Shown here piece after piece: positions 22,129-33,300 of a stretch of 64,000 nucleotides of DNA. The DNA lies in the NCBI GenBank assembly GCA_028551475.1, contig CM052359.1:26041583-26105582 (forward strand). Reading direction: 5' to 3'. Within the stretch, counting starts at the first letter, position 1. Every line of letters starts with the position of its first letter. The position numbers and the translations under genes are program-made. This stretch comes from Casuarina equisetifolia (lineage: Eukaryota > Streptophyta > Magnoliopsida > Fagales > Casuarinaceae). The notes under the pieces are model-generated. The model worked only from the letters and a program-made list of their open reading frames with translations, was not told the DNA's origin and did no database searches.

Positions 22129-23100
22129 AAGTATAGAAGACGATTGGTGTTTGAAAGAAAAGAGAGATAGTGAGTAATACAACACACACTGTTTGGCTTT
22201 TAGCCAAGTAAGACAATGTAAATTCCGTAATTAGGAAGAACATTACAAGATATATTTATTGTTAGATTATTTCCTTTTTGCATTTGCATAATGCACATAT
22301 AATATACGTAATTGGCAAATAAATGGTAGACTCCAAAACGATTTTCTTGGAGTTGCATCCAATCGGTCAACAATAAAAAATGATCAAAAGATATGGACAC
22401 AAAATAAAGTCAGAAAGGCTGAGGGACAATATCCAGTCAAACAAATCATGTCCCACGGATCTCAAACCTACCAAAAGGTTCGCATTGAAATGTCGACTAA
22501 GGCAATCTTGGTCGGCACTCTTCGTAAAGTAGGAAGGGTAAAAAGAGAATGTTCTACTAGATTTGATCTTTTTCACACACGCCTTAAAAGTCGAATATCC
22601 CATGTTTTATATGTGCTCAGACATTTTAATTAAAGGTTTTGTCTCATGAGTTTAATTGTTCCCAGATCATTAAAATGTGCCCAAGTGAAACCTTAAAGCT
22701 TTGAATGGTGTAATGGCCAACCAAGAACATCATGGGTTCTTGTGGAGGGGGAAAGGCCGTTTGATTTGGGAACATAGGGAATGAAAATGATTGAACGAGT
22801 GTAGAAATAGGAGCATAATATTCTTTGAAGTATTTTTTGTGGCCTGCCATCAGTGATTGATGCTATATCGAGCGTAGGAACAAATTGTCATCACATGGAC
22901 GTTTGTGAAAGAGTATGACTTGGGGACCTAGATAACAAGTTGAGTTAGAAGCTCATAACATATGGATGTTTTGATTGAGGTCCTTCAACTGCAATTGGGA
23001 TTTCTCAATTATTGCATTTATCTCTTAGTTTATTGGTCCAAGAAAGTGGACTCATGTGGTACTTTTCTTTTTTAATTAAGTAAAGGGTGGATTATTGAGA
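22129..23100. other. Block A, no gene
   Basis: Matches 46349-46830 and 48160-48670 of block A'. Between the two, A' carries a LINE and its flank that A lacks. No coding exon. Confidence 0.45.
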
Positions 23101-23331
23101 TTATTGTGTTTTTCTCTCTTAGCGAAAATAAATAAGCTAGTATGAGAGAGAATTTCTTTGTTTAGAAATATAAAATCTTCTCAATGTAATGTTATTTTGA
23201 GTGAGATTTAGAGACTTCCAACTTTCATCTTTTCATAGATATGGTGACTTTTGTAATATTAGGGTATACTCTTATACTTTTATACTTTAATATGTATTAA
23301 TATAATTTACCTTTCCACAAAAAAAAATAAA
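23101..23331 (+). mobile_element. LINE 3' fragment, absent from block A'
   Basis: About 231 bp equal to the 3' end of the LINE at 47092, in the opposite orientation (tctcttagcgaaaataaata ... gggtatactcttatac), with a terminal A-run at 23319-23331. Block A' has the uninterrupted site at about 48665-48690 (ggattattggg...ctcaaaacgcaacc). So it inserted after the A/A' duplication, or was lost from A'. A clear target duplication is not seen. Confidence 0.75.
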
Positions 23332-24330
23332 ATTTTAAAACGCAATCATTTGAGCTATAGTCTCTAGCAACTCCACTTAAGTTAGCAGTATTCATTTCAT
23401 CAATAACAACAATCATTTTTCTCCAGGTTATCAATTTAATTTGTTTACTTGACTTGTCTTCTCTTTTTTACTCAGAAATCAGTTCATTTTTAACAATATG
23501 TTCATGAATTTTTTTTTAAAATATTTAAATATTTAAATATTTATTTTTTAAAGTTCTTTGGATGAATTCATTAAACTTCGGTATGTTGAAATTTGGGATT
23601 TTTCAGCAACCTTTCTGGAACCGTATTAATGTTGTCTTGTAATTCCTGCATTTCTTGGAACATAAATCCGAAGCTTCCAGAAAAGGGGGTTTCGCAGATA
23701 AGGCTCTCCCGGAAACCACTATTCCTGATTTGGACGTTAATACACCGATTCGGCGAATCAATAGCCACTCAATGGCAGTTGAAAGATGGAAAATTCCGGG
23801 GCAGTCAACCTCATCCGTGAGATACGCATACAAATTTGAGGGACTTTATTGTCATTATGTATCATAAAAATGGCGATGGCACGTCCAACGAGAAGTGGTA
23901 GGAATTGTACACCCCCGTGCCATTCTCTAGGGTGAGTTTGCAGATTGTTGCGTCCGAATATTGTGAAAATTACAACTGGAAGGATTTCATGCCCACTTGC
24001 AATTGTGTCCAAGTGAAACCCACCAATAAATAAATAAAAAAAATAAAATAAAGAAGATTCATAAGTGGTATCACTCTTAATTCTAGAAAACACAATTGAC
24101 TTTAATTGAACTGAGAAATCACAGACATAAGCAAAACTAATTGATATCACTAGATCAACAGACGCATGACAAACATTTTTTTAATATAGCCAGCTACTTG
24201 AAGATTCCCATTACTGCATGCACAACTTCATGTGGATTTGGCGATCAAGGAGACATATACTTGAAGATTGTAGCCAGTTACCTGAAAAAAGGATATGATC
24301 AAGGTTACATATAGTAAAATTCTAAAAAAA
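23332..24330. other. Block A; 3' part of peptide copy 4
   Basis: 23332-24170 matches 48680-49620 and holds no gene. 24185-24290 is the non-coding 3' exon of peptide copy 4 (cagctacttgaagattccc), found also near 49645, 38620, 17270 and 63555. Confidence 0.45.
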
Positions 24331-24455
24331 AATTAAATAATTATTTATTATGAATATATAAGTTTATTTATCTAAGAATAAAATAATACTAAGGTTTAAG
24401 AGCAAACTTCAACATTACAATTCATCAAAAAAAGAATTAAGTTTAGAATCACAAA
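24331..24455 (-). mobile_element. Short LINE tail in the 3' UTR intron of copy 4
   Basis: About 125 bp absent from the matching place in A' (about 49779). On the minus strand it reads gaattgtaatgttg and aataaacttatatattcat, the end of the LINE 3' UTR seen at 14040-14115. It lengthens the putative 3' UTR intron of the intact peptide gene. Confidence 0.6.
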
Positions 24456-24533
24456 ACAACTATTTTTTGTGCAAAAACAACACACCTTTAGGATACGAGG
24501 AGAAGGCAGGCATAACTTCCATTCTCTTGACTT

Positions 24534-24827
24534 CTAGCAGTCACCAGGTCCAGGAATGTAGCTACAGGCGTTAGGGGCAGATGGGGGAACTCTTGCATGA
24601 TATAGCGAAGTGGATCCGTCGGTTTGGACGTGGAGTTGCGGCACTGCTACGTGATCTTGTGGGAATAACACCTTGTTTGCACCATCTGTTAACTTCTTTT
24701 CAGGGGGAAGCCTAGTGGCTTCAAGATGCTTTGCACCAGAGATCGATAACCAAAGGATGAGCACCAGCTTTGCGGCTCTGAAAAGAGTTCTCCCCCCATA
24801 GAACATGATCGAGAAAGAGGAGCTCAT
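24534..24827 (-). CDS. Secreted peptide precursor, CTNIP/SCREW-like (copy 4, intact ORF)
   Basis: A 97-residue minus-strand ORF from an ATG conserved in position with copy 6. Residues 1-20 are polar (MSSSFSIMFYGGRTLFRAAK), 21-33 form a hydrophobic core (LVLILWLSISGAK), then a variable basic and histidine-rich middle, and about residues 80-97 the conserved RVPPSAPNACSYIPGPGDC. Both cysteines are kept, but a substitution creates a stop right after the second, so the final HK is missing. The pattern (short precursor, secretion signal, C-terminal two-cysteine peptide around C-S/T-x-IP) fits CTNIP/SCREW phytocytokines, which signal through the receptor kinase HSL3/NUT; this is my inference. An alternative is an unrelated lineage-specific secreted peptide. 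TATA box at 24934-24940. Confidence 0.6.
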   Translation of the reverse strand: MSSSFSIMFYGGRTLFRAAKLVLILWLSISGAKHLEATRLPPEKKLTDGANKVLFPQDHVAVPQLHVQTDGSTSLYHARVPPSAPNACSYIPGPGDC

Positions 24828-24933
24828 GTTGGGTAGAAATAGGGGTATATAGACTGTATTAGAAGGAAGGATGGATGAGCTTCTATTGATATAAAAGGTG
24901 TTGGAGGGGAGACTCGGTGGCAGACGAGGGGGA

Positions 24934-24940
24934 TTATATA
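24934..24940 (-). promoter_or_regulatory. TATA box of peptide copy 4
   Basis: ttatata on the plus strand (tatataa on minus), 107 bp before the ATG; flanking G-rich words are the same as at 50284. Confidence 0.6.
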
Positions 24941-24974
24941 GGGGAAATTGAGGACTATTCAGGAATTATAAGAG

Positions 24975-25585
24975 GAGAGAGAGAGAGTTTGACGGCAAAT
25001 GGAGCTATATGCGAGTAGGGAGAGTGAGAGAGAGTCCATCTGATGAATTGGCAAGCTATTGGTAATGGAAATGTTAGGGATCGATTGTCGACTGTGGTAA
25101 AGAGGGAGATTTTCATGCTTGGATTAATATTAAATAGCAGGTTCTTTTGATAATAGTACTGGATGTAAATTTTTAAGTTTGGTAAAAGAGGGAGTGAAAG
25201 AGTTTGATACTAACTGACAAGTTATTGGTGATGGAAATGAAATTGGTCCATTGTGGTAGGAAGAGAGAGAGAGAGAGGGAGAGAGAGAGAGAGAGAGTAT
25301 TGGAAACAACATTTATCAAAAAATAAAATCTTATATTAGAGAGAAAAAAGTATTTATAATATGTTTTATAAATTTAGATAGTCTCTCTCCTTAATGAAGC
25401 CTTTTAGAAGAGGTAGATTTTGATCTTTCATATAGTATTAGAGCTAATTCTTCTTTTGTGTGTTCTAATCCAATTTTATAAATGGACTAGTCTTTTGCAA
25501 GCAAAAAAATCGAGTTTGGATTGTTGGGGGAAGGGAGGGAGATGATGGAACAGTTGGGGATAACTGTGGATGGTTGTAAGGAACG

Positions 25586-25624
<39 letters not shown>

Positions 25625-25925
25625 GTACTAAATAGGCAAGCTATTGGTAATGCATTGAGATGCAATTGTCCATTTTGGTAGGGAAATAGAGAGAGATTGA
25701 TACTAAATGACGGCCTTGATTTGAGTAAGTAAGGGGAGAGATAAATTGGTATGAGATTGCAAGCTTTTGTTAAAGGGGTTTGGAAATGATTGTAGTCAAG
25801 AGAAAGAGAGAGCGAGTGTATAAGGAGGGAGGGAAGGAGCTTTTCTTAAAAGGATTTGGAGATGCGATTGTCAATTATATCAAGGAGAGAGATAGAGAGA
25901 TAGAGAGAGAGAGAGAGTACCTCGC
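24975..25925. repeat. Degenerate GA-rich tandem array (VNTR plus (GA)n)
   Basis: About seven to nine diverged units of roughly 80-130 bp, each with words like tttgatactaaatgg, aagctattggtaatgg and ttgtccattgtggtagg, separated by (GA)n microsatellites (longest at about 25262-25297, 25589-25620 and 25888-25917). The matching array in A' is 50320-51260, with different unit numbers. It lies directly upstream of the intact peptide genes. Open frames rich in Ser-Leu repeats are by-products of the GA runs. Confidence 0.7.
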
Positions 25926-27224
25926 ACTGACCATTAGTTTGGATAATGCAGGTGCTTTGAGACTCTTCTCTGTTGCTTTAATGTATAACTATAATATTCT
26001 TTGTCCCACTGTGTCATGCGCAAACCTTTCGGATTGCTGTTAAAGAAAGAGCCAGCCGCCCCACTCAGAAAAGAAGACAAAGAAAGCCCATGTTCAACAC
26101 TTCCTAAACGAAACTTTGAGATCAGATGGTAACTATTCGATCTAGAAACTGCCATACGACATGATTCAGTGAAAACAACGGAACAATCCCACTAACAAGG
26201 ATTTTTTCCCTCTGTCTGCCACGATCACACAGAAAGTCACTGGTCTGTCCTAATAAAACATCAAAACACCAATAGTGGTGCAGGTAATGTTTCTCACAAT
26301 TCTCATGGGAGAAAGTAGTTTTCATCTAGGATTCACCTTTTATAAAAAAAAAAAAAGAAAAAAAAAATTCTCCATGAGTGAATGAGTATCATATTTAAAT
26401 TTAGTTTTGATAATATGTTAGAAATTGTATAAAAAAATTTATATCCAATTTAAAACTTCAATGCTCTAAATAAAAAAAAAACCATTTATTTATAAGTCAC
26501 TATTTCAAATTATTATAGTTCTTTTTATTTTATATTTTTTTTTCTTTTTTGCAGATTTTTTCGTGCATCTTTTGTAGTATTTCTGGACACCGAAGTTGAG
26601 AAAAAAAAAGTTATTCCATTCATTCCTTTTATAAAGAAATATATTAGTGGATTAAAGAGAAAAATAACTACAGCAACCGATATCAATTTACTAGAAATTA
26701 TAACTGGATAAAAATCGAAGTATTGGAATAAGTGCAGAAAACTATTTAACATTTATCATAAGCATTGTTGGCTCTTCTGACCAACCATGCCTGGAGTGGA
26801 AAACGATGTATTGTTCTTATAATAGGATTTGATAAAATTAATACAGGCATAGGTAGTGGAAACTTAGGCTATTAGTTTAGTTGGAGGGCTGACTCAAAAG
26901 CCACCTACCAAATCATATTAGCATTATTGTGAAAGATTTCCACCAGCAGATTAATTGAATTACATCCACATACTTTTTGAATCTTTGAAAGTCATGGTAG
27001 TCTTCGGCAACTTATTTCTTTACCACACATATAATATACGTAGTTAGCAAACGAACCGTACTCTCCACGGAATATGGATAAGAAATAAAGTCGAATATCG
27101 ATGTATCCCACAAATGCCTAAATAAGTATTTGCCTTACAAAATAATCTAGTTGAAGTAGATTGGATAAGATATGTAGTTTGTTAAAATGAAAAAATGATA
27201 CATAATTTGTCTCTTGTTTTATAT
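25926..27224. other. Block A, no gene
   Basis: Matches 51260-52824. Contains poly(A)/poly(T)-rich stretches (26341-26368) and the duplicated segment also seen at 5891 and 45190. A' has about 245 bp more near 51700-51945, lost here. No gene. Confidence 0.45.
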
Positions 27225-27338
27225 ATATATATATTACATGCACATGGGGAGCAGAAAGGGGTGTCGAACCCTTGATTTGGTGGACTCACAGGTCGAAGAC
27301 TCTTTAGTTTTTTGCCATTAGGCCAAGGGGGACATCCC
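27225..27338 (-). mobile_element. tRNA-derived SINE
   Basis: The minus strand carries Pol III box A TGGCCTAATGGCAAA (27311-27325) and box B GGTTCGACACC (27260-27270), about 45 bp apart, followed by an AT-rich tail. The same element is present, more decayed, at 52825-52932, so it predates the A/A' duplication. Not a tRNA gene: no acceptor stem or anticodon arm can be folded. Confidence 0.7.
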
Positions 27339-29099
27339 AATATAAGTTATCTCTTTTAGTATTGTCTAAATTTATCAAAACATTAATATTTTCTTTGTGA
27401 AGTTTTAATGTATCTAATCATGAGGAACTAAATTTAGCCTCTCTACCTGTACCATTGATTATGATTTTCTCTCTCTCATCAATTGGAAGAGTAGAGCACA
27501 CAGGAAAGAAAGAAAAATCAGCAACCATTAAAAGTATGAATACATTCATTCTTAACTGATTTGAGATCGTTTGAAGACTTAAAATTGTCAAGGTTTTGGA
27601 GATATGTTTGGTTAAAGACTCTTATTTAGCTGACAAGCATCTAGTTTAATTGAAAATAGATGTTGTCCAAATATCTTAATTTTAACTTCAACACAAAAGT
27701 GTGTGTGGATTTGTGTATTTATTTATTTCTAAAAAACTGTTATTTAATGTTAAAAAGAGGATTAAGGTAAGTATGTACGAAGCTTGGCCCCCCTATTCAC
27801 GGGCTACACTGCACCTCGGATATGTTATGGGCCAAGCCCAACACATCATATTTTGCTTACCGCCCATTGGTCGCAAATTCTCTCCACACATTACAACCCA
27901 TTCTTCATTTCTTTTAATATTTAATGATCCGTTTTCACAAAAAGATATTTTATTATCTAAAACAAATATTTCTCTAGAGATTAATTTTTGATTTACTAGA
28001 AAAAATTTATTTCAAAATATATTGACACCTTAGAAAAATATGTTGGTTCGGTCATCATATCAAATATAAGTATTTATTTGAGAAAGAAAATGATACTACG
28101 TCTTAGTGCAAAAACTTGAGAAGATTAACAAAATTTTCTCACTTTCCAAACTTTAAGAATCATTTTGAAATTAAACTGATCAGAGTTTAATTACATTGTT
28201 ATGAACTCCCTTTTACAATTAATAATTGGAGTTTGAGCAATAATGACCTAGTGGCGCTTGAAAAGATTATTACTTGAGTAATTGGGTTTTGAGACACTTT
28301 TTCCCTAAATAAATCTTCTAAAATTACTCTCTCACCCACATGATAAATAATAATAATTGAAGGAATTACCCTGATTAAAAATAGCCAAGGCCTATGGTTT
28401 ATTTTGAAAAAAAAAAGGCTATAAAAGATCAATAAAGTCGATGACAACCCTTTCAAAAATTTATTACTAATTGTAATTTTTTAATATTATACTAATTAAT
28501 TGTCTAAGTCATAATATATTGACTTGATATCTATCACACTTATATTATTCTTTAGGATTTATTTAATTAAAACACAATGATCTAAATTACATATCGAATT
28601 ACAAACGTCAAATACATGGAAATATTAAACTGCCATGCGTCAGGCTTATGGTTCTGAAAACTTACGACTGCAGATTCGTCGTTTCGATCTGGTCTGTTGG
28701 TAGCAATTCTGAAGAACAAGAATTTACAAATAGGTTTGCAGTTAACTATATGATTAATAGGAAAGTAATTCAAAAGAAAAAAATTTAGCATGACTATGAT
28801 GTTGTTTTGAAGAGAATGAAGAAGGTGTTGATAAATTGTGTAGTTGTAAACTCCCCTGAATTAGATATAAAAGATTTTCCAAGGACTTCTTGTCGATAAT
28901 TGTAGTTGTACATGAGAAGATGTTACATGAGGGATCTCATTGGTAGAGCCCAAACTATTTTGCCTATTATCCTCAAATGGCAATATTGCCCAATTCTAGC
29001 AAAAATGCTTGGTGCTGGTTTCAATATTGTTGGTTTTAGTTGAATAACTTTTCCTGCAGCAACAGAGCTTGAAACGAATGTCCTAGTAGAATGTGTTAC
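27339..29099. other. Block A right part and flank, no gene
   Basis: 27339-28920 matches 52933-53520 and 55090-55951; short open frames are not conserved between copies. 28921-29099 is outside the shared block and shows nothing recognisable. Confidence 0.45.
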
Positions 29100-29218
29100 T
29101 TAGTTAGCTAGCTCAGTGGTGAATTAACAAGGGTTCCAACTGTGAGGTTTAGAATTCGACACCATGTGTGCATGAGTTGGGTGTGTGCATTGTAATATTA
29201 AAAAAAAATTTAAAAAAA
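29100..29218 (+). mobile_element. tRNA-derived SINE
   Basis: Box A tagctcagtgg (29109-29119) and box B gaattcgacacc (about 29152-29163), followed by gtgtgtgcattgtaatatta and an A-rich end. A minus-strand relative is at 48993-49106. No target duplication is obvious. Confidence 0.6.
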
Positions 29219-29690
29219 TTGTCCCAATAGAAGAAAACCTAGGAAAAGTGCAGTAATGGTATGAACAACTTTTACTATTTTTGAATGAATTTTGTACATG
29301 AGGGATTTACGATATATATAATACATGTGTTTACATGGAAACGTGGAAAGCAATTAACAAAGACAATTAAGAGAAGAGCGTTCCCATTTAATGAGAGGAG
29401 CGTGGCCATTTAATGCTTGAAGAAATCAATTAAGGGTTTGCACGTTTGACTATCTACAAAGCTGAGAAGGTGCTGAAATGTATAGGAAATGGGAGAAATG
29501 CTTAATTTCTCTTTTGTTGATTGGCTTGATCTTTGTAACATGGCCTGTCCTTGGGTATTGCTAATTGGCTGTTTCAATGAACTGTACCACGTGAGCCTTC
29601 TTTATCCTCTGATTTAGACTTGTGTTGAGCTGGTTGTCTTGATTCTTGATGTGATTTATTTTTATTAGTTGGCTTTTTGAATTGTTGAAG
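29219..29690. other. No recognisable gene
   Basis: Left flank of the minus-strand copia; nothing recognised. Confidence 0.4.
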
Positions 29691-30390
29691 TTAAAAATAA
29701 CAATTTCTACAATATATTGTAGAAATTATTATAAAAATATGAAGAACAATATGAAGAACAATATGAAGAATAATATGAAGAACAATATGAAGAACAATAT
29801 AAAAGTAGTAATTTTGTATTGCTTGAGTGAATCATTGAGTACACACCAACTACCTTTTTATAGTGGTTGGAAAAACAAACGTAAATCATCTCTTAATGAT
29901 GATGATCAATACAATTGATTATGAAAAACCAAAAAATATGAAGAACCCTAAGACCTTTTAGATTTTGAGCGGAAAATTTCATCAATAGAATTGATGATTC
30001 TTTTTATTTTTTTTATTGAAATAAAGATATCGTTTTCCTCTGATTAAAACGCCTCTTATTTCACCTTGAACCGTTTTGTATAACTGTTAAACGAAGGAGA
30101 CGAATCGTTGTTCTCTCGCGGGTGTGAGGAAGAAGATGACGCACGTGAGTTATATGCGCGCATCTTTATTTTGTCCGTGAGTTGCCTTGGCTGAATGGCG
30201 CGTGTGGTACACGCGCCTGCTTTAATAACTGTCGCTTCTTCTTCTTCTTCGGATTCAGATATCGCCGACGTATTTATTTTCAAAATTTGATTTTCGATTT
30301 TTGATTTAGAAATGGTTCTCATTGGTTTCGTTTCTGTTTTTAATTCTGGCAAGATATTCGGCAGTTCTGTTTTGGTTTGTATTTCTAACA
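29691..30390 (-). repeat. 3' LTR of the minus-strand copia (700 bp)
   Basis: Same as 34512-35174, but with five instead of two units of the 12-bp repeat aatatgaagaac (about 29738-29802). Also encodes the last 112 codons of the pol frame. Confidence 0.88.
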
Positions 30391-33300
30391 TCCCCCCGCA
30401 AGTTGACGTGTCGGTCCGCACCGTGAGCTTGTTTTGAAGTAGTTGAAAACGGGTTGATGATAGGCCTTTTGTAAATATATCAACTGTTTGATCCACAGAA
30501 GAAATAAAATGCACAGAAAGTTTCTTTGTTTTGATTCTTTCACAAATAAAATGAAAATCAACCTCAACATGTTTGGTTCTTGCATGAAAAACAGGATTAG
30601 TAGTTAGATAAAGTGCAGATAAATTATCGCACCATAGTATGGGAGGACTAGATTGGTTGACTTGAAGATCTTGTAATAGAGTTTCTATCCAAATAAGTTC
30701 TGCAGCAGTATTAGCAAGACATTTGAGTTCAACTTCTATACTAGAGTGTGCAACAGTCTTTTGTTTTCTAGAACTCCAAGAAATTAAATTTGTTTCGAGA
30801 AAAATACAAAAGCCTCTAGTGGATTTACGATCATCATGATCACCAGCCCATCCAGCATCAGAATATGCATGGAGATTACAATTTGATGATTTTGTTATTT
30901 GAATACCATATCTAGGGGTATCAACTAGAAATCGTAGGATACATTTGACAAATGCCCAATGAGTAAGAGTAGGAGCATGCATGTATTGGCATGCAATGTT
31001 TACAGCATAGGAAATATCAAGGTGTGTAAGTGTTAAATATTGAAGAGATCCGACAATACTACGGTAGTGTATTGGGTCTGAGTAGGGTTCACCATCAGAT
31101 ATAGATGGTGGATGATTTGTTGTGCATGGGGTAGACATCCTGCGGGCTTCATTCATTTTGGCTAAAAAAAGTATTTCATAAGCAAATTTTGGTTAATGAA
31201 GCAAAAGACTATTTGTAGAATATTTAGCTTCAATTCCCAAAAAATAATGTAAGTTACCTAAGTCTTTAATATCAAATTCAGTCCTGAGTTGTTCAAGGAT
31301 TTTGGACAATGGTGCAGTAGAACTTCCTGTAAAAATAATATCATCAACATACACAAGGAGAAATGCACTGTATGTTTTTGTATGTAATACGAATAATGAA
31401 GAGTTTGCTTAGGAAATTTTGAACCCAATATGTTGAAGAAATTTAGTAAGACGATGATTCCAAGCTCTTGGAGCTTGTTTTAATCCATACAAGGATCGTT
31501 TTAGTCGACAAACAAAGTCTGGTTTAGTAGAGTCAATGAATCCTTGTGGTTGAGTCATATATACTTCTTCATCTAGTATGCCATGTAAGAAGGCATTTTT
31601 GACATCAAGTTGTTTAATAGTTCATCTGCTAGTATATGCCAAAGCAATGATAATTCTTACTGTAACAGGCTTAGCAACAGGACTAAATGTATCATGATAA
31701 TTAATACCAGGTCATTGATGAAATCCTTTAGCAACCAATCGTGCTTTATATCGTTCTAGGGTGCCATCAGATTTTTGCTTAACTTTATATACCCATTTAC
31801 ATCCTATAGGAATAATATTTTGGGGTAAAGGGACAAATTCCCAAGTGTGATTTTTTAATAAAGCATTATATTCTTCAACCATAGCAACACACCAATTAGG
31901 ATCTTTTGAGGCTTCTGTATAGTTTTTAGGTTCAATAAAAGGATGTACAAAGGTTGTTAAAGCATATGTATGATCATGCAATAAAGTGTGTTTGGATATT
32001 GTACCTCATTTGAGTCGTGTAACCATGGAATGGTTCTTAGTGGAGGATTGTGGGAGCATGTCATGAGCTTCTCTTGTTGTGTTGTGCTTTTTAGTATTTT
32101 CTGACGTAATGTCAGTAGAAAGAGGTGGTATTAGTGTATTGGTAACAACTTTTGATGTATTTACGTGTTGAAAGGGAAATACATTTTCATCAAATATGGC
32201 ATCTGCAACAATATAAATTGTTTTTGTTTGTAAACAAAAACAACGATAGCCTTTATATCCTATAGGATAGCCCAAGAAAACACAAGGTTTGGAACGTATA
32301 GTAAGTTTATGTGAAGCATAGGGTCTTAAATAAGGAAATACTAAACACCCTAAAACTCGTAAATGAGAGATACTAGGTTGTTGATGAAACAATTTTTCCC
32401 ATGGAGTTGTGTTGGCTAGTGCTGAGCTTGGTAGGCGATTAATAATATGTGTGGTGCTTTCAAAGATAAAATCCCAATATTGAAGTGGTATATGGGCATG
32501 ATTCATCATTGATAACCCGGATTCAGTGATATGTCGATGTTTTCTTTCAGCAGTCTCATTTTGAAATGGCGCATATGGACTTGATATACGTTGATAAATA
32601 CCTTTATTGGATAATAGAGTTTTAAAGTCTTTGGAAGTAAATTCAGCAGCTCCATCACATTGAATGGTTTTGATGGTAGTTTGAAGTTGATTTTCAACGA
32701 ATGTTTGAAAATTTGTAAAGATCTGAAGAAATTCTTCTCTTGTTTTCATGGAATAGAGCCATGTAAATTTGGAATAGTCATCAATAAAACAAATATAATA
32801 TCCATTCCCTTGTGATGATGTAATTGGTGCAGGGCCTCATATATCAAAATGGACTAAGTCCAAAGGAGCGTTGGAAATATTATGGGTAGATAAATGTGAT
32901 TGTCGTCGACTTTTACTGATGCGACAAGCAGTACAAGACAATGAAAGATGTTCAGTAAATTGAATATTCAAAAGTTTCAGCAATCTTATTACATTTGCAT
33001 AATTAAGATGGCCTAATCTATAATGCCAGGCCATTACATTTATTGTAGAAATATGAAAAGACTTTGGCGATTGCTGAAAAGTACTCAAGTTGATGCGATA
33101 AAGGCCATGTTCAGCTGGTCCTTGGAGTAGGATTCGTCCCGTTTTCAGACTTTGTACATGACAGAAATCGGGAAAAAATGAGAAAACGCAATTGTTATCT
33201 TTGGTAAACTTTGAAACAGATAACAATCATTTTGTTATATTAGGCATAATAAGTACATCAGAAACATTGATATGAGTAGGGGTTAATAAAGTACCTTTGT

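Larger units (their letters stand above)
15190..28920 (+). repeat. Segmental duplicate, block A
   Basis: This interval and 37140-55951 (block A') are co-linear in direct orientation, with shared unique words throughout: 15955 with 37312, 17230 with 38585, 18660 with 44870, 22140 with 46360, 24190 with 49650, 26140 with 51510 and 28800 with 55820. Differences are mainly insertions in one copy: a solo LTR, a gene-capturing element, a LINE and a LINE tail in A; copia, two LINEs and two SINEs in A'. Both blocks carry two peptide-gene copies in the same order and strand. A third copy starts at 63491. Confidence 0.85.

Noticed and set aside
25130..25665. Ser/Leu-repeat minus-strand frames
   Set aside because: Translations of (GA)n microsatellite.
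27225..27338. tRNA gene (box A and box B present)
   Set aside because: No cloverleaf; A-rich tail and a second decayed copy fit a SINE.
29682..29918. Frame encoding a repeated NMKN motif
   Set aside because: Translation of the 12-bp LTR repeat, not a protein gene.
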